Source: Antilocapra americana
Lineage: Eukaryota > Chordata > Mammalia > Artiodactyla > Antilocapridae
Direction: 5' to 3'
Assembly: GCA_007570785.1 (NCBI GenBank)
Contig: ML660774.1
Location: forward strand, 15,824,888 to 15,888,887
DNA length: 64,000 bases
The notes below the pieces were generated by a model. That model was not told the origin of the DNA. It worked only from the letters and a program-made list of their open reading frames with translations, and did not search any database. Positions 47,107 through 58,250 of the stretch are shown here, one piece after another; positions within the stretch are counted from its first letter, which is position 1; each line of letters starts with the position of its first letter. The position numbers and the translations under genes were made by a program.

Positions 47107-47312
47107 TAGTGTATGCTCAGTCCTGTCCAACTCTTTGCGACCCCATTAACTGTAGCCCGCCAGGCTCTTCTGTCCATGGGATTTTTCAGGCAAAAATACT
47201 GGGGTGGGTTGCCACTTCCTATTCCAGAGGATCTTCTCCACCCAAGGATCAAATGCCTGTCTCTTGGGTCTCCTGCATTGCAGGTAGATTCTTTAACCGC
47301 TGAGTCCCTGGA
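47107..47312 (-). mobile_element. Bov-tA SINE close to a PRAG1 splice acceptor
   Basis: Reverse copy with CCAACTCTTTGCGACCCCAT, GGTGGGTTGCCACTTCCTAT and TTCTTTAACCGCTGAGTCCC. It is sense relative to PRAG1 and ends about 54 bases before the first coding exon, so it abuts the branch-point region. Confidence 0.92.
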
Positions 47313-47499
47313 GAAGATGGGGCATGATCAATCAGAGTCTGATGATATGACTACGGAGCGAAGGAGAAGAAAGAGGTGAAGATGACTATTCTATTTATTC
47401 CAAGGCCTTCACCCACTTATCATGAGGCTCTTAATCCCTTTCTAGTGGGGTGGCCTTAAAAAGCTGTAAAATCTAAACACAGCTCTGTTGCATGTGTGG

Positions 47500-47708
47500 G
47501 TGTATATGTGTGAGTTGCTCAGCTGTGTCTTTTTGTGGCTCCATGGACTGTAGCCCATGAGGCTCCTCTGTCCATGGGATTCTTTAGACAAGAATACTGG
47601 AGTGGGGTTCCATTTTCCTCTCCAGGGGATCTTCTTGACCTAGGGATTGAACCTGGGTCTCCCACAATGCAGGAAGATTCTATACCACCTGAGCCACCAG
47701 GGAAGCCC
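47500..47708 (-). mobile_element. Bov-tA SINE
   Basis: Reverse copy with GGCTCCTCTGTCCATGGGAT, TAGGGATTGAACCTGGGTCT and GAGCCACCAGGGAAGCCCC. It has the same orientation as the neighbouring copy at 47107-47312. Confidence 0.93.
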
Positions 47709-48315
47709 CTGATGCATAAGTAGAGAGTGTAAAAGATACTTCAGTCCCCTAAAATCCTGAGCACCTGGAGGTTCTGGGGGCAGTTCACGGGAAGAAATCA
47801 CACAGGGCTGGAGATGAGAAGCTTTTGGTTGATCTGTGCATTCCCTGCTGCTATGGGGTCTAGAGCCTGGGACTCGGCCCCAGAGAAATGAGAACTTCCA
47901 AATAGGACAGCAGGTAGAAATTGTGGCTTCTGGAAAATAAGCCACAATTTTTAACCAAGTATGATATGAGTGGGGAGGCAAGCCTGGGCTCTGAGATCAG
48001 CACTGCAACCCATACTTGTGAGGAGGTGAGAAAGTAGAGAGGTGTGGTCTCAGCTGCTCCCCAGGGGGTCCTGGTTGGGAGAGGTCTGGCATCTTGGGAA
48101 TTCTCCAACCCCTCTTCTTAATATGCCTTATTCAACCCAGGGCTTAGTGAGATCAACAGACCTAGAGCTTCAGGCCTGGGGGAAACAGAAAGAGATTCAT
48201 GGTCATGTCAGCCCTGCGGTCTGGGTCTGGATAGACTGTACTAGAAGAAGTAGTTGTACAGTAGACTGTACTAGAAGAGTCATTGCTCACAATAATTTTC
48301 CCTATGAGAACCCTA

Positions 48316-48600
48316 AGGAATCCTGAAGGAAATCAGTCCTGAATATCCATTGGATGGACTGATGCTGAAGCTCCAATACTTGGCCACCTGATACAAAGAG
48401 CTGATTCACTGGAAAAGACCCTGATGTTGGGAAAGATTGAAGGCCGGAGAAGGGGACGACAGAGGACGAGATGGTTGGATGGCATCACCGACTCAATGGA
48501 CATGAGTTTGAGCAAACTCTGGGAGTTGGTAATGGACAGGGAAGCCTGGTGTGCTGCAGTCCATGGGGTCCCAAAGAGTAGGACATGACTGAGCAACAAC
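48316..48600 (+). mobile_element. BovB (RTE) LINE 3' end
   Basis: CCTGAAGGAAATCAGTCCTG, GCTGAAGCTCCAATACTTGG, GATGGTTGGATGGCATCACC, GGACATGAGTTTGAGCAAAC and the end GACATGACTGAGCAACAAC. 5'-truncated and non-coding. Antisense to PRAG1. Confidence 0.93.
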
Positions 48601-51295
48601 AATGAGACCTGGAGGGGAGGCAGTCAGCTTGCTGAAAGAGTTTATTTCCTCTGAGAGTAAAACTGAAGGCGGAGAGTTTGTACCACAGAATTCACTCAGT
48701 GAATTCACTACTGAGGGGGAAAACTCCAAGGACTGCAGATTTTAACCAGTTCACCCAAATAAGACCCGTCAGGTAGCTGTCACCTCCATTTTACAGATGG
48801 GAAAACAAGGCCAAGAACATAAACTGAGGCATGTCCACAGGCACAGAGCACTCAGGGGTTCCTCAGAGAGAAGCCAACTTTGCTGGCAGCCCCTCACGTC
48901 ATCACCTCACACGTTACACTGAGTTGCTTGCCATTATCGGTTTATTGCTTTTTGCTCTCCTTTCCTCACTTAAATGAAGGACAGTGTTTAGGAGAAAATC
49001 ATCCTTAAGAATCTACAGTGAACAGACTCATTAAATAGAAAGTGTTAGGCCCCAGGGTCTGCTTTCCGCTTTCCTCTCGTGAGAACTGGCTCTGAGGCTG
49101 CTGCTCTCCCTACCATCAACAGGACTAACCAGGTGGAATGAGCCAGGAGCCCCAAAGATCATTCCAGAATCTCTGTGGGAAGAGCTTTCTTTCTGGTCTC
49201 CCACACTCGCAGACCGGGGTGCCTATTCAATGAGAGCTGAAGCTACATTGGGCCTCTTTTTCCCCTCCAAAGTTAACCAGGAAGCCCACTGCATCTTTAA
49301 GCTAAATGAACTCTCTAAAATAAAGACAAGTATCTGTCTTTCGTGACCATTGTTAGGATCTTTGCATCAAGATGATTACAAGTTGGGTTCTTCTCCTCCT
49401 ATAAATATACCCAAGTGGCAGGTTTGTTCCTTGCCAAGTTCCCCAGAAGAGGTCACTAAGCTTCAACAAGCAGAGGATGAAAGCAAGGGTTTTTCTTTCT
49501 CTCACAATCCCATGCCAGGAAGGATTTTGGAAAGAGGAAAAAGTAGAGGAGGTATTTTGTTGTTCAATAAGGCAAAGCTCCATACCCTTACCCTGAGGTG
49601 GGGAGAAGTCCTTTCCTGGGAATCCTGGCCCCCTCTACTGCAGGCAGAGGCTTCCACACCCCAGACAGGATGGAGGGAGAGAGCTTGGGAATCAGTTGAG
49701 TGGGCTCACCTCCTTCCTGCAGCTCCTTACAGGGCTGGGCTGTCTGAGGAGTGAGGCATCCACAGAGGGGGGCAAAGAAAGCCGCGTGGGGTGGCCGCAC
49801 CTCATTTCCTGCTCAGATAACTGACCAAACGTGTCATGGTTGCTTGGTGCCAACGGTCCCCTCCTGTGAGCAGATGGCCCACTCCAGCCCTGGGACTTCT
49901 GGGAGGATTCCCAACATTCAGGAAGCTTCCTTCAGAACCCCTCACCAGTTCCTGAACACCCTCCTTGCTCCCATCCTCAGCTCTGAAATTCTCCGACGGT
50001 GGGTACAACTTTTACCACGTCAACTGCTCAGAGACTGGAAAAGGTTTTTCAGGGAAAAAGAATGAAGACGAGAACAGAATGAAGCCCTGGGCTCCTTACC
50101 ATCACTGACTCACTACACATCCTGTTAAAACTGGTTCCTCAGTCACAGCAAACAGAATTTATCACTACATCAAGCCAGAAAGGATTCTCTCTGCCTAAAG
50201 AGGTTCTGGGCTTGCAACTATCTATTTATTTTAAGTCAAAAGACAGTGGAAAAACTCAAGTGGTGCTCACCAAACATGAGCGTTGCCTGCCTCGTGGTGC
50301 CAGCTCTCCACAGCCTGGGAATGGCACCTTCCCAGCCCACATTCCTTACCTCAGAATTATGCAAATTCCCCCCATTTCAGTGGGAGGCAGCAGTGTAAGA
50401 TTAGAAAAAGATCTCAGCATTCTTTCTGATGCAAGTCATGATAAAATATCTTTGCCTCTGCAAACTTCTGCACCAGAGTTGTGGCTAAAACGTGCAAAAC
50501 CGAAGCTGTCAGATACACGCCCACCTCATAGGAAAAAGAATCCAAACAATGGTGACCAGATCCACAAAATCAAATCTCTGGGCTCCAAATGCCCTTCACA
50601 CTTGCACTGAAAGTTGCTCATGCCTTACCCTGAAGTGAGAGAATTCCAGAAAACAGTCATCTAAAAAAAGTTATCTATTTTTTACAATTAAATATATTTA
50701 AATGCAATCATATGAATGCAAAAGAGGTATATTTATGGAAATTTGTCTGGATTTCAACACTCACTCCATTGACAGGGGTTGCCCAGGCAGAAAGGAGAAA
50801 GTAATGGCCTTATGTCCTGCCTCCCCCCACCACCCACATGCACAGAAGTAAGTCAGGCTACTCACCCAACTTTTTATTTTCTTTTTTTCCTTCTCCAGCG
50901 CTATGTAATCTAATCTCAGCAGCAACAATGTGGTTTTTGTGGGTTAGACCCACTACAATCTAAACTAGTAAGGAAGATACCCGCATTCCACAGGACCCCA
51001 AGATAGGGAAATAACCGCAGAATTCCCCAGTGCTTCCTGTCAAATTTCCGGCTCAAAAGGGGAAGGGGTTTTTCAGGCCAGTGATCAATAGGGCCTTCCC
51101 AACCGGACTCTGGGCTGCATGCCCTGCAAAACTCCTCCTTCCTAGACCTTTGGGCTTTGCTGCGGGCTCTGCAAAGCCATGTGCTCGCTGGCTGAGCTTC
51201 ACCTGAGAGAAATACACAGAGAAATACACAGTCAGCCGGCCCTGCCTCCTCGCGTTCTCACTGAGGACCGGAAAGTGTAGAGATTCTATTTTCTC

Positions 51296-51331
51296 TGTGT
51301 GTGTGTGTGTGTGTGTGTGTGNNNNNNNNNN

Positions 51332-51378
<47 letters not shown>
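51296..51378. repeat. (TG)n tract interrupted by a 10-base N gap
   Basis: An alternating TG run on both sides of ten Ns (51322-51331). The Ns mark an assembly gap of nominal size, so true repeat length is unknown and probably longer. The tract lies in intron 1 about 0.65 kb downstream of the inferred exon 1. Confidence 0.95.
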
Positions 51379-51381
<3 letters not shown>

Positions 51382-51539
51382 AGGCAACACAAGCAAAGGT
51401 TAACAGCGTGCCCACGATAGCCTCTTAGAGGGCTCCGCCACCGCTCAGGAAGAAGGTATCGTCTAGTTCCCCCTGGAGACCCCCAGGCTGGCATCCAACT
51501 GCGGGCTGCCTAAGAGGCAGCTACTAACCTGGCGTCCCA

Positions 51540-52570
51540 AAGCATCACGCCAGGGGTCCCGATCCGAGCCGCCGAGCGGTCTCTCCCTCTCTGTTCCTGT
51601 GACAATCGTGCGGCCGCGGAACCGCAGTCTCTACAATAGCAATCCCCAAAGCGCTCCGGTCTCCTGCCCCAAATCCAGCAGCCAGACCAGCGAGACCAGA
51701 GCAGTCGGTTCCGCTGCCGGAACTCGAGGAAAGTTTCCCCTTCCGAAAGAGCGCGATTCTCGAATGAATCGAAAACACACCTCTGGCTCCCCGGTCCTCC
51801 CCCCACTCCCCACCCCCCGGCCCGGGCTCGGCGCTTCCACCTCGGGCGCAACCCGGGGCGCACGCGGTCCGAACGCTCCACCCTCCTCCAGCGACCGCCT
51901 GTCACCCGCGGGGGACGCCGACGGGGGTCGCCTGCTCCGCAATCGTCGCGCGCCCCCGGAGCTCCCCTCTGCGGCCACGTTTGCCAGACAAAAAAAGAGG
52001 CCGACTTTGGAGAAGGCGCCGCGGGCTCACCTCGGGGCCGCGCTCCCCCGGCCTCGCCGCGGGTCTCCGAGCCGCCAGCCGCCCCGCCGGGCGCCGCGGA
52101 GCATTGTTTGGAGAGTGTGCGCGCGGTGCGTGCCCGGCCGCGGGCGGCCTCTTCTGCCCGGGGCCCGGCGGCCGGGTGGCAGCTGCGAGCGCGGCTCCGC
52201 CCCTCCAGCCTCCGGTGGCGCCGCCCGCCCGGCCCCGCCGCACCTCCGCGGTCCCGGCCCCAGCCCGCGCCCCCCGCCGGCGGGCTCGCTCCCGGGCCCC
52301 CGACGCCTCCGGGCGATCCCCGCCCCGCCCCTCCCTCCAGCTCCCGACGGAGGCTCCGCCCCCAGCCCGAGACTTGGCGCCGTCCGACCCGGGAGCTAGC
52401 GCCCCTTCGCACCCTTCTCCGAGGATGGCCCCGCGGGGCTCTGCAGGGGCGAGTTTCGGTGTCGGCAGCCTTCCGTTTCCCATAACGTGCGCGTAGGTAT
52501 GTAGGTGTCCTGCATCCCTTCGCCCCGCCTGCTCTGCGAGACCCGGAGAGGACGAGGGAGGCGGTGGAGG
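51540..52570. promoter_or_regulatory. PRAG1: CpG-island promoter of PRAG1
   Basis: About 1 kb of very GC-rich, CpG-dense sequence, unlike the AT-rich flanks. GC boxes of the CCGCCC type occur near 52196, 52322-52333 and 52354. No TATA box is evident, which suits a dispersed-start housekeeping promoter. It sits upstream of the first coding exon on the correct strand. Transcription toward lower coordinates would begin around 52.1-52.3 kb. The island could also start a divergent plus-strand transcript, but nothing here proves one. Confidence 0.8.
52031..52300 (-). other. PRAG1: Probable PRAG1 non-coding exon 1 (start not defined)
   Basis: The best splice donor in the island is CGAG|GTGAGC with the last exon base at 52031. 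The upstream limit (transcription start) cannot be read from sequence, so the start given is nominal. A weaker alternative donor, CAG|GTTAGT, has its last exon base at 51529 and would make a longer exon. Confidence 0.45.
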
Positions 52571-53489
52571 GTACAGCCCCAGATCTGGGGGTGCGCAGGG
52601 GAATGATGAGATCAGGACCCAGGCGCGTCCCGAAAGTTGCGTGGGCCCCGACACTGTCAATGACTTATGGCGGGTAGAAGGAGGCTGACGCGCCACCCAG
52701 CCGGACTGGGAGCCCTCAGTCCCCCGACTGAGGCCGCAGGCACCTGGCGTAACCCCCTTGAACTTTGGTTTTCTGAAAGTGGAAGGCAAGGGTTGTTGTA
52801 AGAACTGGTCTTCCTCCAAGCTGGGAGAGCCAGGGCTTCCGCAGGCCAGCATTAACACCTGTGTTTACACCCTTTCCGGTAAGTGACTCATTCACTGAGA
52901 TAGAATGAGTTCGAGATAGTCCTCGGGCTGGAAATCGTTTAACAGAGAGTATGACAGCCTATGACCCAGTCAATACTCCCCCTTCCTCCTGCCATCTGCA
53001 ACAGGCTTGAACCTTGACCTGGGTGTTTCTTCAGGGAACCAGCATCCAGATCACCACCTTGTGCCTGCCTGGTAGGGAGAAATTGGGAAATGGAATAGGA
53101 AAAAAAGACCTCGAAGAACACCTGTGGCTTTCTGCGTGCTCCTTCCTCCTCCCCAGAGAGGCAGTGAGTCCGGTAGCTCCAGCAGGTCCTCCTCCTCCAG
53201 GGAGCCCATCAGGATTCACCTGTGAGCCTCCACCCAGCCCAGAGGAGGAGGCTGGTTCTCTTTGAGATTCCTGGGCTCACTTAGTGATCTGGCATTGACA
53301 TGGCAGGACTGGGCAGGTGGGGTGAGGGTGGGGAAAAGACATTCATTTGAGATTTGGCTTCTGTGTGAGAAATGGAGAATGTTAGAAGGGATATTAAAAA
53401 ATAAATAAATAAACAAAACCTTCCTTTGCTCCAATGTCACTAATTTCTCTTGAGTATGAATAGAACTGGGGGGTTAAGGTTTAGTGAAG

Positions 53490-53690
53490 TAGAACTAACA
53501 TTTGTCAAATACCTACCCTATGCCAAGCAACCCCATGAGAGGGACATCATCCCCATTTCACAGAGAAGACTAAGGTGCACAAGGCCACATAATTTGCCAG
53601 GACAGGTCTTGGTCCTGGGATTGGAACCAAGGGCAGTCTGGCTCCTCTGATGGGCAGTTCCACTCTGCCACACTACCCTACCCTAGTACT
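53490..53690 (-). mobile_element. MIR SINE remnant
   Basis: 'catccccatttcacagagaa', GACTAAGGTGCACAAGGCCA, 'ggattggaaccaagggcagt' and CTGGCTCCTCTGATGGGCAG follow the reverse MIR order. Confidence 0.75.
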
Positions 53691-53930
53691 GATCATCCAG
53701 CTCTGTTTTTCTTCTCGAAATGATGGGAAACCATTTGAACAAACATGGAAGGAAAACTCAGTTCAGGCTCCATCAGCAGCCAGCAAAATTGAAGGATCAG
53801 TTCCACTTGTTTACAGAGAAACCAGGAGGCGAAGATGTTGAAAAGCAGGTATGGACAAAGTGGTTGTCGCTGGAGAAATATAAAAATGACATCAGGAGGT
53901 GCCTGCAGTTCTGTTACAAGGTGTGCACAT

Positions 53931-54139
53931 GTGCATGCTCAGTCGTGTCTGACTCTGCCACCCCACGGGCTACAGCCCACCAGGCTTCTCAGTCCACGGG
54001 ATTTCCCAGGCAAGAATACTGGAGTGGGTTGCCACTTTCTACTCTAGGGGACCTTCCCCACCCAGCGATCGAACTCGCATCTCTTGAATCTCCTGCATTG
54101 GCAGGTGGATTCTTTACCACTGTGCCATTTGGGAAGCTT
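53931..54139 (-). mobile_element. Bov-tA SINE
   Basis: Reverse copy with GTCGTGTCTGACTCTGCCAC, CAGCGATCGAACTCGCATCT (box B complement with CpGs kept) and CACTGTGCCATTTGGGAAGC. The retained CpGs suggest a fairly young copy. Confidence 0.93.
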
Positions 54140-54387
54140 CCATTCCATTAAAATGGAAGAGGGAAAACCCCTATGTTTGAGAAGTTCCTAGTCCCCATGA
54201 TTCAGGTTGGGTATTTCTTCTGTAATGTAAAAGCTTTACATTCTTCTTCTGTAAAGCCCCATTTAGAACACCCACCCCAAGAATGGAGCTCACAGGAGGA
54301 CCTCTTGTTTGCACTTTTTTCCTTCTCTTTACTTAATTTGTCTCTCGTATATTAACAGATTGAAATTCGTAATTATGAGAAGTAAAG

Positions 54388-54690
54388 GCTCAGTTCTTAA
54401 AGAATCCACCTGCAATGCAGGAGACGCCCATTTGATTCCTGGATCAGGAAAATCCACTGGAGAAGGAATAGGCTACCCACTCCTGTATTCTTGGGCTTCC
54501 CTTATGCTCAGCTGGCAGAGAACTCGCCTGCAATGTGGGAAACCTGGGTTTGATCCCTGGGTTGGGAAGATCCCCTGGAGAAGGGCATGGCAACCCACTC
54601 CAGTATTCTGACCTGGAAAATTCCATGGACAGTATAGTCCATGGGGTTGCAAAGAGTTGGACATGACTGAGCGACTTTCACTTCACTGCA
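54388..54690 (+). mobile_element. Dimeric Bov-tA SINE
   Basis: A first head (TCTTAAAGAATCCACCTGCA, with CCTGGATCAGGAAAATCC) is followed by a second complete unit (GCTCAGCTGGCAGAGAACTC, TTTGATCCCTGGGTTGGGAA) and the shared tail GAGTTGGACATGACTGAGCG. Same arrangement as the nested copy at 25332-25661. Confidence 0.88.
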
Positions 54691-57630
54691 AAGGATATCT
54701 AGTATGGCAGAATTGGCAGTTCTGTGGCATGGGACAGCAATTGAAGGATTAATTCAGTCTCTCTGCAAAATAAACTGTTTTCAAGCCTCTTGCTGTGCTC
54801 ACACGAAGTAAATGCTATAGTTGCTGACATATAATGTGCATCTTTTAATGCCAGCGACATGGCCCTAAAGCTGGCTTTTTCTAGCCTAATGAAAAGAATT
54901 TAAAAAATACTTCAAGAGTTGCTTAGATGCACATAAAATACCCATTCTCTATGCAGTGCTCCACCAGTAACTGTTAAGTATGTTATCTCCTCCTCAGTGA
55001 AGCTACCGTAAGCTCATGCATTTTAATAAACAATTCTTGCTTGAACTTCCAAACTGTGCTCTGCAATGCAGTGGAATTTGTGTATACTCAGCATTTTGCT
55101 TCTAGCTACTTATCAGTTCGTTTCCACGACATTTTTAACTTCGGGGTTTGGCTTCCCTGATACACATCAGACCTCAAAGAAGAGCGATTCCCTTCAGGGC
55201 TTTCATCCTGGAGCACCAGTCCGCACAAGAGAGCAGTTAAATTTGGGGAAATTAGGACAAAGGCTGAGGCAGGTGGTGTGCTTTGGGGTGGATAAGGTAA
55301 AGCAATGTGGAATTAGAAAGGTGAAAATGTAAGATGAGGAAGTACACATCATTAAATTATACAGAGAAAATAATGCTAGCAGGGGTACTGGAGGGGTTAG
55401 TGTCAAGATTGGACCAAAGTAATCCAAACTTGTATCTCCCCAACCGGAGAAGTGACCTCAATTAAAAGAAACATTTACTGAGTGCCTTCTTATGTAGCAC
55501 AGGATGAGGGCATATCGGGGGGAAAAAAGAAAGATGAAAGAGAGACAAATATAAGCTCTACGAGAGGAAGATAAGCTAGGGGCGGTGAGAATTCAAAGAA
55601 GGAAAAGACAAAAACACAAAGGGGCTTCAGGGAGGAAGGGGCTTTGCAAGATGAGAAGGATTCCAGTTTGTGGACAGTGGGGACTTTCCAGACGGAGAGA
55701 GCGGTATCTGCAAAGGAATGGACGTGGGCGAGGCAGAAGACTTTGAGAGATTTCTTATCCAATCTGACTGGAGCATAATTATTGGAGACAAGCCTGGAGA
55801 TGGCGTGGGGTACTGGACAGGAAAGACTCGCTTTTCAAGTAAGCCAGCAGGAGAGGATTGACATTTCTGAACAGCTGAATAATGCTCTCCAAGTTAATTT
55901 TTCATTAGCTCTATCTGGATCTTGTATCTCAAGTGGATCAGAAAGTGGAAGAAGAAATTGGAGACAAGAAGACAGGCTTAGAGTGTCTAACCCTGGTCCA
56001 GGTGGGAGGTCAGGGCTTGATAAGGGATGTGGCAGGGGGAGTGGAAAGTGTGGATGTTGGATGGATGGTTTGGAAAGACATCAAGAGGGAGATCTGGGGA
56101 CTGGATGCTTCCTGATCAGTGCTGTTGCTGAGGGAGAGGAGGGAAATCAAAGAAAATCCACAGAACTTCTGCCTCAAGAGACTGGTAGAAGGTTTGTGTC
56201 ATTAGTACAAATAAGGAAGTCAAAGGACTTCATTTGTGGTCTCTGGAGTCTGAAGCGTGGAATAGCCATCTGGTGAATGAAGTTCTCCTGGTAGAGTGGT
56301 GTCTGGAGCCACAGGAGAAATGAAAGAGCTTGGAGGGGCACAGCGAGGAAGGAGCAAAGATGAGACAAAGAGGGGAAAGATCAGAAACATGGTGGTCTAG
56401 GGGAGGCCATGAAACAGAGGAACTCTCTTCCAGACTGTGTATAACCCATAGCCATGTGAAAAGAGGTCTCTTGGAGGGAAAGGAGAAGCATTATCAAGAG
56501 AATTCCAGGTTTCTGCTAATTGCACATGGTGGGACATTGCACATGGGGCACTGCATTGCGTATTTGAGACCAGCTTAAACTCTTCGTTACTTTGCTTCTA
56601 ACAGCAGAAGTTTTCAGTGGACCCCATGGAAGAAGTAAATCAAATGGGAGCACAGATGGGGTGGGAAAGATAGATTTGATAGGGATGCAGGGAGGGAAAA
56701 GATGAGAATTTAAAAAGGGGAGGAGGGTGACGGCCAGTGAGACAGGATGAAATTCCTGAAAGCCATGGGCTGTGCTGGGTCTGCCTGGGAGGCAGCTGGA
56801 GTCCCCAAGACCTCATGCAGGGGACTGCGAGTGTAAGGAGAGAAGGGAAAAAGGTCTTTGGAAATCTGCTGTGAGGAGCCCTTCTGGGTTCTCTCTGTTC
56901 CTCTGCTAGAAGATGATACTCTCTGCAAGCCAGTTAAAGTTCATCCTGGCAAGGGAACACGGCCCTACACCTGTCTCTCTTTCCTCCTGAGTAATAATCA
57001 GGTCTTTCCATTGCCAACCTGAAATTCTCTCTTCCTTTTCAAAGGTATGGAAATTCAAGTAATCTGATGGGTTAATCCCTGTTCTGTGATTATGAAATCA
57101 TATCTTTGAATCCCAAGTTTTTAAAAAACCATTCCTGACATCCCATTCTTCCCTGTCTTTAGTCCTAGGAAGCACTACTGAGGATAAACCATGTTAAATA
57201 ATTTACAGTATTTTATCCCAAGCACTGAATAGATCCTCTCCCTCCCCAGACTGAAGGAAGTTGTTTAAATGACTACAGATGTCAGAATCTCAACCCACAT
57301 GGGACTGAGAGTCAAGGGCTCAGGATTGTTATGTTTCTTTGTGCTCAAGTGCTATAGAACTCAGATGTCGGTTGTTTAAAAAGGAAAACACGTTTCCCCC
57401 CTTTTATAATATAATTACAGTTAGATGTGCATTCAGCGACAGATACCTTATTGTAAACCTCATTTTTCCCCCAGTTGTTATTATTATGAGTTCAACTTGT
57501 TCCCATACTGCCCACCCACTCAAAAGATATGTTGAAATCTTAACCCTCAGAACTTCAGATGTGACCTTATTTGGAAGTAGGCTCTTTACAGATGTGACCA
57601 AATTTAAATGAGGTCATTAGGGTGGGTCCT

Positions 57631-57766
57631 GATGGCATCACTGACTCAACGGACATGAGTTTGAGCAAACGCCGGGAGACGGTGCAGGACAGGGAAGCCT
57701 GGTGTGACTGCAGTCCATGGGGTGGCAAAGAGTCAGACACGACTGCGCGCCTGAACAACAACAACC
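57631..57766 (+). mobile_element. BovB LINE 3' end, nested in a MaLR LTR
   Basis: TGATGGCATCACTGACTCAA, GGACATGAGTTTGAGCAAAC and ACACGACTGCGCGCCTGAAC, with an 'aacaacaacaa' tail. This is the shortest of the four BovB fragments. It interrupts LTR sequence that reads through on either side. Confidence 0.9.
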
Positions 57767-58075
57767 CAGGATGACTGGTGTCCTTATAAAAGGGGGAGAT
57801 TTGGATCAAAAGACAGACTCACAGAGGGAAGACAGTGTGAAGAGGCGATGGGAGAAAGGCCATGTGAGTCAAGTGGTGCATTTGCTAGTCAAGGAAGGCC
57901 AAGGATTGCCAGTGCATGTCCAGAGTTGGAAGTCAGGAGGAAAGATCCTTCCCTGGAGCGATCAGAGAGAGTGTGTTCCCTGCAATGCCTGATTTGGGGC
58001 TTGTAGCCTCCAGCACTGTGAGACGATACATTTCTGTTGTTCTAAGCTTACCCAGTTTTTGGCACAGCCAGCCTT

Positions 58076-58250
58076 CTGTTTCCAGGACTTTCTATCTGCA
58101 GTTCGAATGAATCCAAGGATGTGAAACCTAGGGATACAAGACGGCCAAATGTATTCGTTGAACTATGTCATTTTATAAGAGACTTGAGCATTTGTGGGTT
58201 TGAGTATGTGGGGCACTCCTGGAACCAGCCCCCCTAAGAATGACTGCACT
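58076..58250 (-). mobile_element. Tigger/MER2-like DNA element nested in a MaLR LTR
   Basis: CAGTTCGAATGAATCCAAGG, 'tttataagagacttgagca' and CACTCCTGGAACCAGCCCCC mirror, in reverse, the family seen at 24415-24612. LTR sequence resumes after it with 'ttattatagcagccctagg'. Confidence 0.55.

Larger units (their letters stand above)
47053..52030 (-). other. PRAG1: PRAG1 intron 1 (5' UTR intron, inferred)
   Basis: About 5 kb between the inferred non-coding exon 1 donor (CGAG|GTGAGC) and the first coding exon. It holds two Bov-tA copies, a BovB tail, a 30-base duplication at 48232-48277, unremarkable sequence at 48600-51050, and a long GT tract with an assembly gap. A possible branch point (CTGAT) lies about 27 bases from the downstream acceptor, outside the nearby SINE. 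No second exon was identified. Confidence 0.6.

Noticed and set aside
51510..52858. Minus-strand open frames of about 300 and 318 codons, and a 266-codon plus-strand frame, over the CpG island
   Set aside because: All lie in extremely GC-rich DNA where stop codons are rare. Composition is Arg/Ala/Gly/Pro-rich in every frame, with no domain and no conservation signal visible.
55782..56276. 164-codon plus-strand frame
   Set aside because: Lies in purine-rich sequence that looks like an old dispersed repeat; no domain, no splice context.
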